A stretch of 64,000 nucleotides of DNA, from positions 372,001 through 436,000 of the forward strand of contig NZ_CP042432.1 of the NCBI RefSeq assembly GCF_008033235.1, in the 5' to 3' direction. The position numbers and the translations under genes were made by a program. The notes beneath the pieces were generated by a model, which worked only from the letters and a program-made list of their open reading frames with translations, was not told the origin of the DNA and made no database searches. Source of the stretch: Anseongella ginsenosidimutans (GTDB taxonomy: Bacteria; Bacteroidota; Bacteroidia; Sphingobacteriales; Sphingobacteriaceae). Positions 9,369 to 18,882 of the stretch are shown piece after piece (the stretch's first letter is position 1; each line of letters starts with the position of its first letter).

Positions 9369-9863
9369 ATGGATATCGTTACCCCCGAGATAGGAATGGT
9401 TTTCTGGACCACCGTAGCGTTCCTGCTGCTCCTGTTCATCCTTGGAAAGTTCGCATGGAAGCCCATCATGGCTGCGCTCCGCGAGCGGGAACAGTCAATC
9501 GAAGACGCCCTGCTGGCTGCCGAAAAGGCCAAGGAAGAAATGGTAAAGCTCAATACCGAAAGCGAACGCCTTATTAAGGAGGCCCGCTTTGAACGCGACA
9601 AGATCCTGAAGGAAGCCAAAGCTACCCGCGAAGGTATTGTGAACGAAGCAAAACAGCAGGCTCAGGCAGAAGGTGCGCGTATGATCGCCAAAGCAAAGGA
9701 AGAGATCAACACGCAGAAAGCCGCCGCCCTGGCAGAAGTAAAGAACCAGGTAGCGTTGCTTTCCCTTGAAATTGCGGAAAAAGTGATCGGAAAGCAATTT
9801 GAAGACCAGAAGAAACAGGAAACCCTGGTAGCTGACCTGCTCGAAAACATGAAATTGAACTAA
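9369..9863 (+). CDS. atpF: ATP synthase Fo subunit b
   Basis: Peripheral stalk subunit of 164 aa. One N-terminal membrane helix (TVAFLLLLFILGKFAW) is followed by KPIMAALREREQSIEDAL and a long charged coiled coil (AEKAKEEMVKLNTESERLIKEA) to the end, as expected for the dimeric stator. Its stop TAA shares its last base with the ATG of atpH (TAATG). Confidence 0.95.
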   Translation: MDIVTPEIGMVFWTTVAFLLLLFILGKFAWKPIMAALREREQSIEDALLAAEKAKEEMVKLNTESERLIKEARFERDKILKEAKATREGIVNEAKQQAQAEGARMIAKAKEEINTQKAAALAEVKNQVALLSLEIAEKVIGKQFEDQKKQETLVADLLENMKLN

Positions 9864-10420
9864 TGGCCGAATCAAAAGTCTCCGCCAGGTACGCCAAATC
9901 CTTACTTGATCTTGCCATCGAGCAAAACTCCCTGGAAGAGGTAAAGAAGGATATGAGCCTGTTCTATGATACCCTGGCAGCGCACCCGCAGCTGCGGGCC
10001 GTGCTTTCCAGTCCCGTGATAGACGGCGACGATAAGCAGGGGATCCTCCATAAATTGTTTGAAGGAAAGATCAACAAGCTTAGCCTTGCCTTTTTCGATA
10101 TAATGATCCGCAAAAACCGCGAGGTATTGCTCTACGACACGGCAAAGCAGTTTTTTGAACAGTATAACAAGTATAAAGGTATTGTAAAAGCCAGTGTGGT
10201 TTCCGCTTCGGCGCTTACCGGCGAACAGCTGGAAAAGATAGGTACGATCATCAAGCAGATCACGCCGGGCGAAGTACAGCTGGAAAATAAAATAGATACC
10301 TCCCTCATCGGAGGATTTATTCTGAACGTAGGCGACAAGCAGTACGATGCAAGTATTGCCCGCAAATTGGGAGTGCTGAAACAGGAACTCACCTCCCGTT
10401 TTTATGAATCAAAGATTTAA
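9863..10420 (+). CDS. atpH: ATP synthase F1 subunit delta
   Basis: Stator subunit (OSCP-like) linking b to the top of the alpha3beta3 head. The 185 aa chain shows the N-terminal helical motif ARYAKSLLDLA and the C-terminal GGFILNVGDKQYDASI motif typical of delta. The start overlaps the atpF stop by one base. Length and order (F-H-A) are those of standard operons. Confidence 0.94.
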   Translation: MAESKVSARYAKSLLDLAIEQNSLEEVKKDMSLFYDTLAAHPQLRAVLSSPVIDGDDKQGILHKLFEGKINKLSLAFFDIMIRKNREVLLYDTAKQFFEQYNKYKGIVKASVVSASALTGEQLEKIGTIIKQITPGEVQLENKIDTSLIGGFILNVGDKQYDASIARKLGVLKQELTSRFYESKI

Positions 10421-10434
10421 TTTAATAGAATATC

Positions 10435-12006
<1,572 letters not shown>

Positions 12007-12025
12007 TTGAAGATCAGCATAAGGA

Positions 12026-12922
12026 ATGGCTAATTTAAAAGAAGTTCGGGGCCGCATCAGCTCTATCGTATCCACCCAGCAGATCACCAAAGCCATGAAA
12101 ATGGTTTCGGCTGCCAGGTTCAGGAGAGCAACTGAAGCAATTGTCCAAATGCGGCCTTATGCTAATAAGCTGCGGGAAATTTTGGGCAATCTTTCAGCCA
12201 GTATGGAAGACAATTCCAGCGTGTTTGCGCAGGAAAGGGATGCCCGGAATGTCCTTCTGCTGGTGATCACCTCCAACAGGGGCCTGGCCGGCAGTTTCAA
12301 TATGAACGTAATCAAAACGGCCAACAATCTTATTTCTGCTGAATACGCTGCTCTCAAAAAAAGTGGTAACCTGCATATAATTGCGGTAGGTAAAAAAGGG
12401 CAGGATTATTACCAAAAGCACCGCTACCAGGTGACTGGCGATCATAATGAGCTGTTCAACAATCTGAGTTTTGCCAATGCATCGGCAATTGCCGAAGAAG
12501 TAATGGAAGGATATGTGGAAGGCAAATATGACAAAGTGGTCATGATCTATAACCAGTTCAGGAACGCCGCCGTACAGATCCCTACCACCGAGCAATTGCT
12601 TCCTATTCAGAAAGCCGGAGCCGAACAACAGCAAGCCTCCGCCGGTTCGCATAGGGTGGATTATATTCTGGAGCCCTCGCAGCAGGCTATCGTGGAAGAA
12701 CTGATCCCTAAATCGGTGAAAATGCAGTTCTATAAAGCCTTACTTGATTCGCATGCTTCCGAGCATGGCGCCCGTATGACAGCCATGGATAAAGCTACGG
12801 ACAACGCCGGTGATTTGCTGCGCAGCCTGCGCCTGCAATACAACCGCGCCCGCCAGGCCGCCATCACCAACGAGATCCTTGAGATCGTCAGCGGCGCTAA
12901 CGCTTTGTCTTCGGGAGATTAA
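12026..12922 (+). CDS. atpG: ATP synthase F1 subunit gamma
   Basis: Central rotor shaft, 298 aa. The conserved N-terminus (EVRGRISSIVSTQQITKAMKMVSA) and C-terminal coiled coil (DNAGDLLRSLRLQYNRARQAAITNEILEI) are both present. It is the last gene of the operon; atpD and atpC do not follow, which matches the usual Bacteroidota arrangement with beta and epsilon elsewhere. Confidence 0.96.
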   Translation: MANLKEVRGRISSIVSTQQITKAMKMVSAARFRRATEAIVQMRPYANKLREILGNLSASMEDNSSVFAQERDARNVLLLVITSNRGLAGSFNMNVIKTANNLISAEYAALKKSGNLHIIAVGKKGQDYYQKHRYQVTGDHNELFNNLSFANASAIAEEVMEGYVEGKYDKVVMIYNQFRNAAVQIPTTEQLLPIQKAGAEQQQASAGSHRVDYILEPSQQAIVEELIPKSVKMQFYKALLDSHASEHGARMTAMDKATDNAGDLLRSLRLQYNRARQAAITNEILEIVSGANALSSGD

Positions 12923-12972
12923 GGCATCTTCCATGCCGGCGCATCCCGGCGGGTGAACAAGGCCTCACGGGG

Positions 12973-13111
12973 GAGCTACCTTGCCTGAAGGTCCTGTAAG
13001 CTATTGCCAGAGTATTGAAAGGGGAACCGCCCAAAGGTTTTTCCAAAAGGAACGGCTTCCCTACCCGGCAACAGCACCACACCGCCCCCGGAAGTTCTCC
13101 GGTGCAAGCTC
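12973..13111 (+). ncRNA. Candidate rod-like structured RNA (6S-like architecture) downstream of atpG
   Basis: Four nested helices can be drawn by eye. GAGCTACC 12973-12980 pairs with GGT 13101-13103 and AGCTC 13107-13111, with a 3-nt bulge. GCTATTGCC 13000-13008 pairs with GGCAACAGC 13067-13075 (one mismatch). AGGGGAACCG 13020-13029 pairs with CGGCTTCCCT 13053-13062 (one mismatch, one GU). TTCC 13041-13044 closes an AAAA loop with GGAA 13049-13052. Between the first two helices is a large open bubble whose 3' strand can fold CCGGA-N5-TCCGG (13088-13102). A closing stem, central bubble and long apical stem are the layout of 6S RNA. An intrinsic terminator follows at 13135. The true ends may lie further out (about 12923 to 13166). 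No homology is claimed; it could instead be an atp 3' UTR structure. Confidence 0.45.
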
Positions 13112-13134
13112 AGCTAAGACTTTTAATCCTTTAA

Positions 13135-13166
13135 AATCCGAAGCATCAACCGCTTCGGATTTTTTT
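13135..13166 (+). terminator. Intrinsic terminator after atpG and the candidate ncRNA
   Basis: AATCCGAAGC (13135-13144) and GCTTCGGATT (13152-13161) form a 10-bp stem with a 7-nt loop. An uninterrupted T run to 13166 follows. It ends the plus-strand ATP synthase transcription unit, ahead of a convergent minus-strand gene. Confidence 0.9.
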
Positions 13167-13262
13167 ACTGCTAGACTCCTGGAAATTAAAGATAACCTTT
13201 AAATTTCTAAGAACTTTCATCTGCTTCTTTAGAGGGCGATAAGCCCGGTGAAGCGTTCCGGG

Positions 13263-13913
13263 TTACCGTCCCATTTTGGAAATAGCTCGATCCATCTCCC
13301 GGATCTGGCTCACCAGCTCCTTAGAAGTAGGTTTGAGGTTTTTAGCCTGGCGAAAATAATTTTTGGCGCCTCGGAAATCACGGCGGTTCATGGAAATCGA
13401 GGCGAGCGTCAAATAGGCTGTGGCCAGGTTCTCCTTATCCGGCAGTCCCAATTGTACGGATTTACGCAGGTTTTTAAAGGCTTCCGTTAGGTTATTCTTT
13501 TGATAAGCGATGTTCCCGAGCTGGAAATAAGGCATCCCCTCATAATCTTTGGAACCCACCCCTGATTTGATCGTCTGGCGAATCGTTGATTCGGCAGCAT
13601 CCAGGTCTTGGTTGGCCATCTGGAGATTGCTTTGCATAAAATAATAGGCCGAACGAATAGGTTTATAAAGCAATTTAGGGAAGGTAACTTTTTTCATCAT
13701 TCGCATCGCTTCCTCCACGTCTCCTTTTTCAACCGCTTCCTGTACCAGGCGCATAGGCCCAAGGAAGAGGTGCGTGAAAATAAATAAAGCGCCCAGCACC
13801 CAGCACGTGATGGCCCACCCCCAATCGCCGGTAAAAGCCAGTACGCCACCGCCAATTAATAAAAGGATCCCTGCGGGGAAACGATATAATTCAAATATTC
13901 TTAAAGCTCTCAT
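13263..13913 (-). CDS. Membrane-anchored tetratricopeptide repeat protein
   Basis: A 216 aa protein with two N-terminal membrane helices (about residues 12-52) and then TPR-like helical repeats on a soluble C-terminal domain (YFQLGNIAYQKNNLTEAFKNLRKSVQLG; YLTLASISMNRRDFRGAKNYFRQAKNLKP). This architecture is common for scaffolds in cell-envelope assembly. No specific role can be assigned. It is transcribed alone, convergent with the atp operon. Confidence 0.75.
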   Translation of the reverse strand: MRALRIFELYRFPAGILLLIGGGVLAFTGDWGWAITCWVLGALFIFTHLFLGPMRLVQEAVEKGDVEEAMRMMKKVTFPKLLYKPIRSAYYFMQSNLQMANQDLDAAESTIRQTIKSGVGSKDYEGMPYFQLGNIAYQKNNLTEAFKNLRKSVQLGLPDKENLATAYLTLASISMNRRDFRGAKNYFRQAKNLKPTSKELVSQIREMDRAISKMGR

Positions 13914-14033
13914 TTTCTTTGGACAGGATTTCAGTAAAGGCCCAAAGATACGAAAAGCGCGCCTGATTCCTAAGCGGCTCCCTGCCTCGATTGTAATTGG
14001 ACTTGTTTTTGTTAGGGTAAGAGAAAAATTGAT

Positions 14034-14264
14034 ATGAGAAAATTAGTATGCTTCCTTTTGCTGATCATGGGCAGCCTTGCAATGACTTCCTGCGTGACGA
14101 CCCGTCATGACAACGGTAAACATAAAGGATGGTATAAAAACCCCAATAATCCGCATCACCCTTTATCTGATAAAAAAAAGAAGAAAAAGAAACCCCGTAA
14201 GGATCATAAATTCGAGTTGAAAGATCAAACCTTCTTTAGCGGGGCTTATACCCCGATAACCTGA
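14034..14264 (+). CDS. Small Lys/His-rich lipoprotein
   Basis: A 76 aa protein with a signal peptide and lipobox (SLAMTSC), so the mature form is a lipid-anchored, very basic peptide. It has a KNPNNPHHP segment and a run of seven lysines. Similar short Asn-Pro-His-rich lipoproteins are frequent in Bacteroidota, sometimes labelled quinol oxidase subunit 4; I see no evidence for that function. Its 3' end overlaps the convergent gldB gene by 29 nt. Confidence 0.65.
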   Translation: MRKLVCFLLLIMGSLAMTSCVTTRHDNGKHKGWYKNPNNPHHPLSDKKKKKKKPRKDHKFELKDQTFFSGAYTPIT

Positions 14265-15243
14265 GTATTTTCTGGGCATCAGGATCGGCCATTAATTCGG
14301 CGGGGCTAACGGATTTATTTTCTTCCATGTATTTGCGGACGATCTGCCAACCGGTAAAGGCTCCTGCCCGGGGAGCCGAATTGGGGCCCAGGCCGGATGT
14401 AAAAGGCGCTTCATCAAGGTACTTGCTGTAATCCAGCGCAACAGTGGAATACAATAAGTTCTGCTCAATAAAATAAGCCCAGATATTTCGTTCGTAAGTG
14501 GTGGCCCATCCCATTTGCTCCCGGGTGTACCCTATTTTAAGCGAATCAGGGGTTTCAGGCAGCAGGCGGTCAAGCAGGTAAAGTACCTTTCCCTCGTAGA
14601 TCATACCTGCAAGAAATGTCGCCTGTTCCCCGCGGGGAGGAAAATGATATTGAATATAGCCTTTTATCGCGGTAGGTACCAGATGAGCGGGAGTAAACCG
14701 CCGGGTAACGTACCTGGGAAAGGAAGTGGTCTGATAGAAGTAATAATCAGCGCCCAGAAAGCAGTCCAGGCCAATGGCAAGCAGGCTGTCGGAATTCCAG
14801 ACGGCTGGCCGGAAGGCGGACAGGCTTGCCGGATAGGTGAACACCTGCGGGACAGGCTGCCCCGGGAAATATTCATGGTAACGCCCGAACGCGGCTGCCA
14901 GATCAGCGCTCAGACCTTCCAGGGAAGGGTAAACCGAGTCGATGTCCGCAGCTACCGCCCTGATATAGGGATTGGAGAGCATGTTCTTTAAACGTGTATG
15001 CCCTGCCGTGTCTGCGGGATCAATTCCCAGGACATTCCGGAAATGGGTAGGAAGAAAAGAAGGGTACTCTTCAGACAGCGCTTGTATGGACGTGCTGAAG
15101 TGCATGGTATCTAACGCAAACAAATCCTTCTCGGCGCGCTGGATGGAAAGCGGCGACGGAGAACCGTCCTTCCCCGCCCGCGTACAGGCGAACAAAATGC
15201 AGCAAAGGGGTAATATTTTTGTTAGCACGCTAAACTTTACCAT
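14236..15243 (-). CDS. gldB: Gliding motility lipoprotein GldB family
   Basis: A 335 aa predicted lipoprotein (lipobox LFAC at about residue 20). The features match the GldB family: an N-terminal RAEKDLFALD segment, the central TAIKGYIQYHFPPRGEQ region, and a C-terminal SAPRAGAFTGWQIVRKYMEEN signature. GldB is needed for gliding and type IX secretion in flavobacteria, although its biochemical role is unclear. The gene is divergent from a beta-barrel gene and near nadE, a neighbourhood seen with gldB in other Bacteroidota. Confidence 0.82.
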   Translation of the reverse strand: MVKFSVLTKILPLCCILFACTRAGKDGSPSPLSIQRAEKDLFALDTMHFSTSIQALSEEYPSFLPTHFRNVLGIDPADTAGHTRLKNMLSNPYIRAVAADIDSVYPSLEGLSADLAAAFGRYHEYFPGQPVPQVFTYPASLSAFRPAVWNSDSLLAIGLDCFLGADYYFYQTTSFPRYVTRRFTPAHLVPTAIKGYIQYHFPPRGEQATFLAGMIYEGKVLYLLDRLLPETPDSLKIGYTREQMGWATTYERNIWAYFIEQNLLYSTVALDYSKYLDEAPFTSGLGPNSAPRAGAFTGWQIVRKYMEENKSVSPAELMADPDAQKILRLSGYKPR

Positions 15244-15286
15244 GAATTTTTATTTTATTAGCAGACGTCTTCAAAAGCTTAAAATT

Positions 15287-15931
15287 ATGAAAAAGTTGGC
15301 CATTCTAATAGTATTTGTTTCCGCCGCCTCACTCGCCTCGGCCCAGGAAGTGGAACTGGGGCTCCGGGCTCACCCGGTTTTTGGCTGGATCAAACCCAGT
15401 TCGGATAATATGGGCTCAGACGGGGGGCTTACCGGGTTTTCCTATGGTTTAATGGCAGACTTTTACATTTCCGACCGCTACACCTTCGGCACAGGACTGG
15501 AAATTACTTCCACAGGTGGAAAAACACGCGAACCCGACCAGGAGGGCAATACCGTATTATCCAAATACCGCCTCCAATACGTGGAAGTCCCGGTAACGCT
15601 TCGGCTGAAAACGGATCAAAACGGCCCGCTCGTATTCTACGGCTTGTTCGGACTGGAAGGCGGCGTTAACATTAAAGCCCGGGCTGACCGTACGATCCTG
15701 GACCTGGCCAATCCCGACCTGAAGACGGACCAGTCCAAGCTGGACGTCGACGATGAGATCAGCGCATTCCGCCTGGGGCTGGCCATTGGAGGCGGCGCAA
15801 TTTACGACCTCAGCGGCAATACGCGCCTGCTGGGCGGGATCACTTTTAATAACGGCTTTACCGATGTTTTTGAGGGCGGACGAAAGGGAACGGCTTCCTA
15901 TATTTCCCTGGATATCGGCGTATTCTTTTAA
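15287..15931 (+). CDS. Outer-membrane beta-barrel protein (porin-like)
   Basis: A 214 aa precursor. MKKLAILIVFVSAASLASAQ is a signal peptide cleaved after AQ; the rest is alternating beta-strands with Gly/aromatic turns (GLRAHPVFGWIKP, YRLQYVEVPVTLRLK) and a C-terminal strand ending in ISLDIGVFF, the usual aromatic end of an outer-membrane barrel. An in-frame ATG at 15242 would add residues before the signal peptide, so ATG 15287 is chosen. It lies 11 nt upstream of nadE and is probably co-transcribed. Confidence 0.8.
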   Translation: MKKLAILIVFVSAASLASAQEVELGLRAHPVFGWIKPSSDNMGSDGGLTGFSYGLMADFYISDRYTFGTGLEITSTGGKTREPDQEGNTVLSKYRLQYVEVPVTLRLKTDQNGPLVFYGLFGLEGGVNIKARADRTILDLANPDLKTDQSKLDVDDEISAFRLGLAIGGGAIYDLSGNTRLLGGITFNNGFTDVFEGGRKGTASYISLDIGVFF

Positions 15932-15942
15932 CACAGCTTTTC

Positions 15943-17694
15943 ATGAAGATCGCACTTGCACAACTGAATTATCATATCGGGAATTTCGAGGAGAATATTA
16001 CCAGGATCACCCGCGCCATCCATGAGGCAAGGGAAATGGGCGCCGACCTGGTTGTGTTCGCCGAACTGGCCGTCTGCGGCTATCCTCCCCGGGATTTCCT
16101 GGAGTGGGACGAATTCATTGACCGTTGTGAAGCATCCGTAGAAGCTATTGCAGCAGTATGCAAGGGAATAGCGGCCATTGTCGGGGCTCCCGCAAGGAAT
16201 CCTGTCCCGGAAGGGAAGAACCTGTACAATTCCGCGTATTTTCTGGAAGATGGCGCGGTAAAGGCCCGCGTGGACAAATCTTTGCTGCCTACCTATGATG
16301 TTTTCGATGAATACCGCTATTTTGAACATAACCGCAGCCATTCCGTTATCGAGTTCAAAGGACAGCGGATAGCCCTCACCATTTGCGAAGATCTTTGGAA
16401 TTCGGACGAGGATCCCATGTACGTGGCCTCACCCATGGATGAACTGATCAGGCAGAAGCCCTCCCTGATGATCAATATTGCCGCCTCTCCTTTTGATTAT
16501 GTTCACCGCGAAGCCCGGATTGCCGTACTGCGCGCCAACTGCCGCAAGTACCACCTTCCGCTGCTATATGTCAATCATACCGGCTCTCAGACGGAGTTGA
16601 TCTTCGACGGAGGTTCTCTGGCCTTTGACCGGCAGGGCAACCTGCTTGGCGAACTAAAATACTTCAAAGAAGACCTGCAGCTCTTCGAAATAAATGAAAC
16701 AGCCGCTCAGGAGGAAAATTCCCCGCCCGCCTTCGATCTTACACCGGCCGCCGGCTCCCCGGCATCCTCCGCCGCCGAACGGACTCCGGAGCAACTGGCT
16801 GCCGTTTATGCCCCGGCTCTTCCCTCCTCATACGATGACAGTATATCCGCAACGGCTATTTCCCGTATCCATCAGGCCTTGCTCACAGGGATCCGGGATT
16901 ACTTCCGGAAATCCGGTTTTGATAAGGCGATTCTTGGCATGTCCGGCGGAATAGATTCCGCGCTGGTACTGGCTTTGGCCTGTGAGGCGCTGGGTAAAGA
17001 AAATGTATTGGCGGTACTGATGCCCTCCGGCTTTTCTTCGGAACATTCCGTGAGCGATTCGCTGGAAATGATCAGCCTGCTGGGATGCAGGCACGAACTG
17101 ATACCTATTGCAAACGTGTATGAGTGCTTCCTGAGCGAACTCAAGCCCCAGTTCAGGGATCTCCCCTTTGGCCTGGCAGAAGAAAATCTGCAAGCCCGCG
17201 TAAGAGGGACGCTTCTGATGGCCTTGTCCAATAAATTCGGCTATATCCTGCTGAACACCTCCAATAAAAGCGAGAACGCGGTTGGTTACGGCACCCTTTA
17301 CGGGGACATGTGCGGGGGGCTGTCGGTGATCGGAGATGTTTATAAAATGCAGGTCTATGCGCTCGCGCGTTACCTTAACGAAAAAGCGGCGCGGATCCCT
17401 GTTAATATAATTGCTAAAGCGCCTTCCGCCGAGCTGCGTCCGAATCAGAAAGACAGCGATTCGCTTCCGGACTACGCGCTGCTTGACAAGGTATTATTCC
17501 AGTATATTGAAGGTAAAAAGACCACAGCCGAAATCGTGCAACAGGGATTCGAAGCAGATACGGTGGAAAGGATCATTCGCATGGTCAACCTTAACGAGTA
17601 TAAACGATACCAGGTCCCTCCCATTCTCAGGGTATCGCCCAAGGCCTTCGGCATGGGAAGGAGAATGCCCATAGTTGGCAAATATCTCTCATAA
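15943..17694 (+). CDS. nadE: Glutamine-dependent NAD+ synthetase
   Basis: Last step of NAD biosynthesis: ATP-dependent amidation of nicotinate adenine dinucleotide using ammonia from glutamine. The N-terminal nitrilase-like glutaminase has its triad at Glu41 (FAELAVCGYPPRD), Lys112 (VDKSLLPTYD) and Cys148 (TICEDLW). After a Pro/Ala-rich linker (about residues 260-285) comes the synthetase domain with the PP-loop SGGIDS. Length of 583 aa is normal for the fused form. A six-G run inside CGGLSVIGD is intact here, a useful contrast with the broken five-G runs in atpB and gltB. Confidence 0.96.
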   Translation: MKIALAQLNYHIGNFEENITRITRAIHEAREMGADLVVFAELAVCGYPPRDFLEWDEFIDRCEASVEAIAAVCKGIAAIVGAPARNPVPEGKNLYNSAYFLEDGAVKARVDKSLLPTYDVFDEYRYFEHNRSHSVIEFKGQRIALTICEDLWNSDEDPMYVASPMDELIRQKPSLMINIAASPFDYVHREARIAVLRANCRKYHLPLLYVNHTGSQTELIFDGGSLAFDRQGNLLGELKYFKEDLQLFEINETAAQEENSPPAFDLTPAAGSPASSAAERTPEQLAAVYAPALPSSYDDSISATAISRIHQALLTGIRDYFRKSGFDKAILGMSGGIDSALVLALACEALGKENVLAVLMPSGFSSEHSVSDSLEMISLLGCRHELIPIANVYECFLSELKPQFRDLPFGLAEENLQARVRGTLLMALSNKFGYILLNTSNKSENAVGYGTLYGDMCGGLSVIGDVYKMQVYALARYLNEKAARIPVNIIAKAPSAELRPNQKDSDSLPDYALLDKVLFQYIEGKKTTAEIVQQGFEADTVERIIRMVNLNEYKRYQVPPILRVSPKAFGMGRRMPIVGKYLS

Positions 17695-17730
17695 TCAGAT
17701 CTACATCTTTTACAGAAGAGCTTGCACAAT

Positions 17731-17758
17731 TTTTGCAGTAGCAGTCCTGTATCCTTTG
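17731..17758 (+). promoter_or_regulatory. Candidate promoter for the beta-barrel gene at 17772
   Basis: TTTTG at 17731-17735 and TATCCTTTG at 17750-17758 resemble the Bacteroidota -33/-7 pair, with one extra base inside the -7 box. The start codon is 13 nt after the -7 box, implying a very short leader. Confidence 0.45.
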
Positions 17759-17771
17759 TAAAACTAAAATA

Positions 17772-18338
17772 ATGATTATGAAAAAGCTATTCGCCTTAAC
17801 AGCTTTGCTGGCTGCTGTGACTTTTGCTCATGCACAAACCGAAGAAGGGAACTTGCTGGTTGGAGGAAATATCTCCAACTTCCGGCTGGACTTCCAGGAT
17901 GAAAGTACCACATTCCAGATGACGCTCACTCCCAAAATTGCGTATTTTGTCAGGGATAACATGGCCCTGGGCGGCTACGGTGAACTGGGTATAATCGCAT
18001 CAGAAGGCAACGACGCCATTGTTAACTATGGTATTGGCGCCCTGGGCCGGTATTATATCAGCGATGCCGACGTCGTCATCGTACGTGACTCCAGGTTTTT
18101 CCTGGAAGCCAATGCAGGTTTCCACGGGAATAACGGAGCCGCGAACACCAACGGGATCGGGATCGGCTTCGGCCCCGGATGGACCTATTTCATCACGGAA
18201 AATATCGGCCTGGAGGCCCTGCTGAAATACAACCTGACAGTTGGCCTGGGTAATTCCACCACCAACAACAATCTTAATCTTGGAGTAGGATTCCAGATAT
18301 ACCTGCCTACCAGGCGTTTAGCAGAAAGAATGGAATAA
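17772..18338 (+). CDS. Outer-membrane beta-barrel protein
   Basis: A 188 aa protein with a signal peptide ending in AHA-QT, then about ten amphipathic beta-strands rich in Gly/Asn turns (GGNISNFRLDF, MALGGYGELG). The last strand LNLGVGFQIYLP is followed by a short polar tail. It resembles small OmpW/porin-type barrels; substrate unknown. ATG at 17772 and 17778 (MIM) are both possible starts. A promoter-like sequence lies just upstream, and a hairpin follows the stop. Confidence 0.75.
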   Translation: MIMKKLFALTALLAAVTFAHAQTEEGNLLVGGNISNFRLDFQDESTTFQMTLTPKIAYFVRDNMALGGYGELGIIASEGNDAIVNYGIGALGRYYISDADVVIVRDSRFFLEANAGFHGNNGAANTNGIGIGFGPGWTYFITENIGLEALLKYNLTVGLGNSTTNNNLNLGVGFQIYLPTRRLAERME

Positions 18339-18339
18339 G

Positions 18340-18364
18340 TCCGGGCCGGGAGAACCGGACCGGA
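18340..18364. terminator. Hairpin between convergent genes
   Basis: TCCGGGCCGG (18340-18349) pairs with CCGGACCGGA (18355-18364) with one central mismatch and a 5-nt loop. There is no T run, so it may act as a weak bidirectional terminator or an mRNA 3' end between the barrel gene and the CAP-domain gene. Confidence 0.45.
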
Positions 18365-18377
18365 TGGGCAGCCCGGG

Positions 18378-18854
18378 TTACTTACTGTTATATTTTACTG
18401 CAATAAACAATTGCGTAAAGTAGAGATTCCCGTTGCGGGAACGGACGATTCCTACCCCTGTCAGGTCAAAGGCGCCAAGCATGTGTTTGCGGTGGCCGGG
18501 ACTCCTGATCCAGGCGTCAACCACTTCCCGGGCTGTCTTATAACCTTCCGCCACATTTTCACCTGAACGGCCTTTTACACCTGTTTTCTCCCGGACGTTC
18601 CGGATGCGGCCTTCAAACCCATTATGGCTTAAAGGAATGCGGCCGCGGGCCATATTCAGGCTGTGCCTTTCCGCCTCCTGCTGCATGGCCGGATCGGTCC
18701 GCAACGGAGAAAGGCCTTTGGAACGACGGTACTTGTTCACTAATTGTACCACCTGCTGCTCCATTTCATTTAGTGAAGGAGGAGGTGTTTCCTTCTTTCC
18801 GTAAGGAGAGCAGGTTACCAGGAGTAAAAGCGAAAAGGTTAGTTTTAAAAACAT
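18378..18854 (-). CDS. CAP/SCP-domain lipoprotein (YkwD-like)
   Basis: Predicted lipoprotein of 158 aa. MFLKLTFSLLLLVTC supplies a signal and lipobox; the frame is open further upstream, but ATG 18854 sits at the signal peptide. The CAP domain shows VNKYRRSKGLSPLRTDPAM, the HSLNMARGRIPLSHNGF segment, GENVAEGY, and WIRSPGHRKHML, which carry the usual His/Glu positions. Bacterial members of this family have no single agreed function. It lies 28 nt downstream of lnt and may be in that operon. Confidence 0.82.
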   Translation of the reverse strand: MFLKLTFSLLLLVTCSPYGKKETPPPSLNEMEQQVVQLVNKYRRSKGLSPLRTDPAMQQEAERHSLNMARGRIPLSHNGFEGRIRNVREKTGVKGRSGENVAEGYKTAREVVDAWIRSPGHRKHMLGAFDLTGVGIVRSRNGNLYFTQLFIAVKYNSK

Positions 18855-18882
18855 ACAAATTGCTAACGAAGATACGGTAGTT

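Noticed and set aside
13060-13115. SAM-I riboswitch-like string CCCGGCAACAGC
   Set aside because: The other SAM-I core elements and a downstream methionine gene are absent, and the position is after, not before, a gene.
12923-13262. Missing atpD/atpC taken as a deletion
   Set aside because: In Bacteroidota the beta and epsilon genes commonly lie at another locus, so their absence here is expected.
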